NCBI GenBank assembly: GCA_003551485.1 | Contig: PUMS01000344.1 | Location: 1-10,854, forward strand | Direction of reading: 5' to 3' | Length of the DNA: 10,854 bases | Source of the DNA: Phycisphaeraceae bacterium | Lineage (GTDB): Bacteria; Planctomycetota; Phycisphaerae; Phycisphaerales; Phycisphaeraceae | In this document: one piece after another, positions 7,665 to 10,854 of the stretch | Layout: each line of letters begins with the position of its first letter | Position numbering within the stretch: the stretch's first letter is position 1 | Position numbers and translations under genes: made by a program | Notes under the pieces: model-generated | What the model was told of the DNA's origin: nothing | What the model saw: the letters and a program-made list of their open reading frames with translations, nothing else | Databases searched by the model: none

Positions 7665-9002
7665 TCACGGCCCGTAGGGCACCGTGCCGTGCTCATTCAC
7701 GGGGTGGCCCCATTGCTCGATGCAGGCCTCGCCCGGCAGGAACGCATCGCCCACGCGCTCGAGCAGGGCGCCCAGCCGGCCATCGAGCTCATCGCGCAGG
7801 GCGGGCTGCTCATCGACGAGGTTGCGGAGCTGATACGGGTCATCGGCGTTGTCATGGAGCAGCCAGGGGCCGTCGAGCGTGCGGGCATAGGTGTATTGCA
7901 TCGTGCGGATGCCGCGGTACTCGCGGCCGCCGCGGCGGCGCTCCCAGTCGGCAAAGGGGGTGTAGCAGGCGATGAGTTGTCCTTCATCGCCCAGCGCTGC
8001 GCCGCTGCGCAGCAGGGGGGCCAGGTCGCGGCCGGGCAGGTCCTTGGGAACCTCCATACCGCACAGGCCGCAGAAGGTCGGCAGGTAGTCCACCAGCCCC
8101 ACCGGCTCGGCGATCGGGCGCACCGGCTGGTCCCAGGCCCGCGGCGGGCGGATCAGCAGCGGCACGAGGATGCTCTCATCCCACGGCCGCTGCTTCCATA
8201 TCTGGCCCTGGCTGCCCAGCATGTCGCCATGATCGGAGGTGAACACCACCATCGTGTCTTCTGCACGTGCGCTGCGCTCGAGATACTCCAGCAGCCGGCC
8301 CATGGCATCGTCCAGGGCGGTGCAGTGGGCGTAGTAGCCGGCCAGGTCCTTGCGTGCTTCGGCTTCGCTTTCGGGCGGGACGTTGGGGCGGAGCGTCAGC
8401 CCCGCCGGGTCGTACATGCGGCGGTAGGACTCGGGCGCGGTCTGGTAGGGAAAGTGCGGCGGGCCCCAGGACAGCACCAGGGCGAACGGCTGCCCGCCGC
8501 ACTCTTCCATGAAGCGGATGGCGGCCTCGGTCTGGGCGAAGGCATCGTAGCCTTCCCACCTGCGGGGCGTGGGGTCATCGTTGTCGAAGTAGACCGAATC
8601 GTTGTAGTCGTGACAGCACTCGCAGGCCTGGAAGAATGAAAAGCCCTGCCGGCGCTGCGGCGGGATGTAGGACTTTCGCCCACGGCCATCCACGTGCCAC
8701 TTGCCGATCCAGCCCGTGCGGTAGCCGGCGGCGTTGAAGCAGTCGGCCAGCGAGGTAAAACGTTGATCCAGGTGCACATCGTTGAGCACCACGCCGTGGC
8801 GGTCGGGCAGCAGGCCCGTCAGCAGCGTCGCCCTTGCCGGGCAGCACACGGGGCAGTTGGCCACCGCCGTTGCGAAGTTCCACGACTTGGCGGCCAGCGC
8901 ATCGAGGTGCGGCGTGCGTACGTTCGGATCGCCGGCGTAACCGGTGGCCTGGGCGCGCCACTGGTCGGTCAGCACGTAGAGCAGGTTGGGATGGTCGGTC
9001 AT
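7665..9002 (-). CDS. Type I (formylglycine-dependent) sulfatase, no signal peptide
   Basis: A 445-residue sulfatase of the alkaline phosphatase superfamily, hydrolysing sulfate esters, likely on a sugar. The modification motif C-x-P-x-R is C53-C54-P55-A56-R57, followed by ATLLTG; C53 would be converted to formylglycine, and the Cys form needs an FGE or anaerobic maturase encoded elsewhere. Other active-site signatures are the metal-binding D13 in LTDQWR (the usual second Asp is Gln, as in several sulfatase subfamilies), GKWH (K101, H103), PPH (H183), SDHGD (D257, H258) and K270. The C-terminal subdomain is complete. The protein begins MTDHPNLLYVLTDQW with no hydrophobic leader, so it appears cytoplasmic, unlike its neighbour downstream. 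It is rich in cysteine (13, with CPVCC, CECC and CGLC clusters). It starts 36 nt after the heparinase-like gene and is followed closely by the two-repeat protein gene. Its ribosome binding site is weak. The exact substrate cannot be read from the sequence. Confidence 0.93.
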   Translation of the reverse strand: MTDHPNLLYVLTDQWRAQATGYAGDPNVRTPHLDALAAKSWNFATAVANCPVCCPARATLLTGLLPDRHGVVLNDVHLDQRFTSLADCFNAAGYRTGWIGKWHVDGRGRKSYIPPQRRQGFSFFQACECCHDYNDSVYFDNDDPTPRRWEGYDAFAQTEAAIRFMEECGGQPFALVLSWGPPHFPYQTAPESYRRMYDPAGLTLRPNVPPESEAEARKDLAGYYAHCTALDDAMGRLLEYLERSARAEDTMVVFTSDHGDMLGSQGQIWKQRPWDESILVPLLIRPPRAWDQPVRPIAEPVGLVDYLPTFCGLCGMEVPKDLPGRDLAPLLRSGAALGDEGQLIACYTPFADWERRRGGREYRGIRTMQYTYARTLDGPWLLHDNADDPYQLRNLVDEQPALRDELDGRLGALLERVGDAFLPGEACIEQWGHPVNEHGTVPYGP

Positions 9003-9038
9003 GCTCGAGCTCGGGCCGTGGCCGCGCGATGGCGGTGG

Positions 9039-10854
9039 TCAACCCCCGCCGTGGACCCGGTCGTAGGTCAGCACACCGTCCTCGATCGTGGCCGGGCTGA
9101 GCCGGCCGTTGTGGTAATAGCGCACATCCTCCTGCTCGAGCTCGATGCGGATCGAGCGCACGTCACCGAAGACCTCGACCTTGCCCTCGCTGATGCGGAC
9201 CAGGGCGTGGTCGGTGAAGGTGACGGTGGCGCGGTCATCCTCGACCGTCACCGTGGTGCGGTCGTGGTCGAAGCGCAGGTAGGCCCGGTCGTTGACCGGC
9301 TCGCCGGCACCACCGATGCGCCACGCCCCCCACTCATCGCCGCGGGCGATCTCGGTGAAGGTGGCGATGTCCCCGGCGCCATCCTCGAACGGCTCGTGCA
9401 GGGCGGCGAAGATGGCCCGCGGCGCGGTGCGCTGCACGATGATGCTGGCGCCGCCGACCTCATAGACCTCGGGCGAATCGGCCGGATCGGGCCGCTGCTG
9501 GGGGTCGAAGTGAGCCACGGGCGTGTCAGCCACGGCGATGGCGGTGTCGGCCTCGGCGGCCATCCGCAGGTCCACACCGATGCGGCGGGCGAACCAGGCC
9601 GGGTCCATCGCGCGGTCGGCCTCGGGGATGGGCGAGTCCTGCACCACGCGAAGGTGCCAGTCCTCATCGGTCCAGCGCACGCGGGCCTCGCCGAAGCTGT
9701 CCAGCAGCTCCTGCGGATCCTCGGGCAGCAGCCGGTGGGTGGTCACGTGCGGGTGGCGGTCGGCCTCGTGGCCGAGTTCGCCGGTCAGCGGCTGCGGCTC
9801 GGACCAGCGGTCATCGAGCTCGGCGATGCCCAGCGGATGCACCACCCAGCGGAAGGTGCGCTCCTTGTCCTCTTCATCCACCAGCGAGAAGACATCGAGC
9901 AGGTAGTGGTCGGTGAGGAACAGGCCGCGGGTGGCATCGATGTCGGGGTAGACCTCGCGCGAGCGCACGGCGGTGAACTTGAGCGCATCCTGGAAGTTGA
10001 AGCGGGCGGTGGCGCCCTCGGTGAAGGCCGGCTCGGCCGCATCCACCTTTACCCCCGCGTGCGAGAGGATGCTGCGGGTCCAGTGACGGGCATAGCCGCC
10101 GATCTGGCGGTTGATGTAGATCTGGCGGTTGAAGGCGTAGAAGCCGGTCAGGGCGAAGTTGTCGTAGACGTCGTGGGCGTAGGGCGTGGCCAGGCGAAGG
10201 CCCACCGCCGGTGCCGGCGACTCCCAGTAGTCGGGCGACTCCTCGGCCCGCAGCATCGCCAGGCCGCGGCGCTCGGCCACCCACGAGGGCGCCCGCGGCG
10301 GGCGCACCTGGTCGGGGTGGATCGGCTCGAGGCCGAAGTAGATCGTCGGCTGGTAGGCCTCATCGTCCGGCCCGCGCATCTGTGCCAGGAAGTAGTCGAA
10401 GCCGGCGTTGGGCCACTTGCGATGCGAAATCTCGAACCAGAGCGGGATCTGCATCTTGGGCGTGAAGCCGGTGTAGCCGTCCCACTGCGGGTGGTTGCCG
10501 CGAATCTCGCCACCCCATGCGCCCGGTGACGCCCATCGGCGGGTGCCGCCCCGGCCGTCGGGGAAGTAGCCGCCGACCAGGGCATCCTGGAAGACGGTGA
10601 ACCGCCCGCCGCGCAGGTCGCCGATGATCATCCGTGGAAAGTGCGGCCGGCCGGTGTGCAGCTCGACGGCAGGAAAGCCCAGCCAGAAGTTGGTCTCGAT
10701 GTGGCCGCGCATGGTCGAGCCGTGCCGGCCGCGGTAGTCGAAGCCCAACTCGCCCAGGCCCAGGTTGTCCAGCGCGATGCAGTAGAGCAGCTTCTCGCCC
10801 GGCAGGGCATGGTGCTTGCCGAACTCCTCGCCGTAGAAGCCGCCATCGGTCAGG
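9039..10854 (-). CDS. Heparinase II/III-like polysaccharide lyase, partial (N-terminus beyond the window)
   Basis: The reading frame is open to the right edge: 604 residues are visible and no start codon can be assigned. The TTG at 10748 is inside the gene, since 35 further in-frame codons upstream have no stop and read as protein (GGFYGEEFGKHHALPGEK). Numbering from the edge, residues 190-275 match the heparinase II/III central beta-sandwich: RGLAMLR (196-202), SPAPAVGLRLATPYAHDVYDN with H227 at the usual catalytic-histidine region, ALTGFYAFNRQIYINR, and YARHWTRSILSHAGVKVD (254-271). The remainder, rich in short strands, would be the rest of the C-terminal beta-sheet domain. Such enzymes cleave uronic-acid-containing glycans (heparan sulfate, alginate and others) by beta-elimination. 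The alpha/alpha-toroid with the other catalytic residues lies mostly outside. The downstream sulfatase fits a sulfated glycan as substrate. The family match rests on motif similarity I recall, not on a search. Confidence 0.65.
   Translation of the reverse strand, partial: LTDGGFYGEEFGKHHALPGEKLLYCIALDNLGLGELGFDYRGRHGSTMRGHIETNFWLGFPAVELHTGRPHFPRMIIGDLRGGRFTVFQDALVGGYFPDGRGGTRRWASPGAWGGEIRGNHPQWDGYTGFTPKMQIPLWFEISHRKWPNAGFDYFLAQMRGPDDEAYQPTIYFGLEPIHPDQVRPPRAPSWVAERRGLAMLRAEESPDYWESPAPAVGLRLATPYAHDVYDNFALTGFYAFNRQIYINRQIGGYARHWTRSILSHAGVKVDAAEPAFTEGATARFNFQDALKFTAVRSREVYPDIDATRGLFLTDHYLLDVFSLVDEEDKERTFRWVVHPLGIAELDDRWSEPQPLTGELGHEADRHPHVTTHRLLPEDPQELLDSFGEARVRWTDEDWHLRVVQDSPIPEADRAMDPAWFARRIGVDLRMAAEADTAIAVADTPVAHFDPQQRPDPADSPEVYEVGGASIIVQRTAPRAIFAALHEPFEDGAGDIATFTEIARGDEWGAWRIGGAGEPVNDRAYLRFDHDRTTVTVEDDRATVTFTDHALVRISEGKVEVFGDVRSIRIELEQEDVRYYHNGRLSPATIEDGVLTYDRVHGGG

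Noticed and set aside
8694..10529. Very long open frame on the + strand (611 codons) opposite the sulfatase start and the heparinase-like gene
   Set aside because: The minus-strand products have clear family motifs; this frame has only Val/Gly/Ala/His-rich sequence and mirrors the third-position GC bias.

Overview
This is a GC-rich, gene-dense chromosomal window with a mixed housekeeping and accessory character. It contains a 5'-truncated aconitase, a secreted beta-propeller protein, an RhlE-type RNA helicase, and a three-gene block with a heparinase II/III-like lyase, a sulfatase and a secreted two-repeat protein. The high GC content, the sulfatase next to a heparinase-like gene, the SBBP-type propeller and the intergenic spacer full of palindromes together suggest a Planctomycetota-like bacterium (perhaps Phycisphaerae). 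This is inference: there is no rRNA or other marker gene in the window.

Layout. Bases 1-2022 (+) hold the C-terminal three quarters of aconitate hydratase, with all three iron-sulfur cysteines visible. Bases 2023-2566 are non-coding and hold at least three different palindromic, inverted-pair repeat elements in a row; the last is a 128-bp palindrome with perfect 9-bp ends. Bases 2567-4060 (+) encode a Tat-signal, seven-repeat beta-propeller protein. A 270-bp convergent spacer follows. The rest is on the minus strand. Read in the direction of transcription it is: heparinase II/III-like protein (open at the right edge, 10854-9039), sulfatase (9002-7665), secreted duplicated-domain protein (7587-5938), then a 230-bp spacer with a candidate promoter and leader hairpins, then the DEAD-box helicase (5707-4331).

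How the genes may work together. The heparinase-like protein, the sulfatase and the two-repeat protein are tightly spaced (36 and 77 nt) and co-oriented, so they probably form one transcript for breaking down a sulfated, uronic-acid-containing polysaccharide. The lyase would cut the chain, the sulfatase would remove sulfate esters, and the exported two-repeat protein would act outside the cytoplasm in an unknown way. The helicase appears to have its own promoter and is probably unrelated. Aconitase is a TCA-cycle housekeeping gene. I see no defence system, CRISPR array, transposase, tRNA or rRNA. The least explained items are the two-repeat protein family and the stacked palindromic elements after aconitase.
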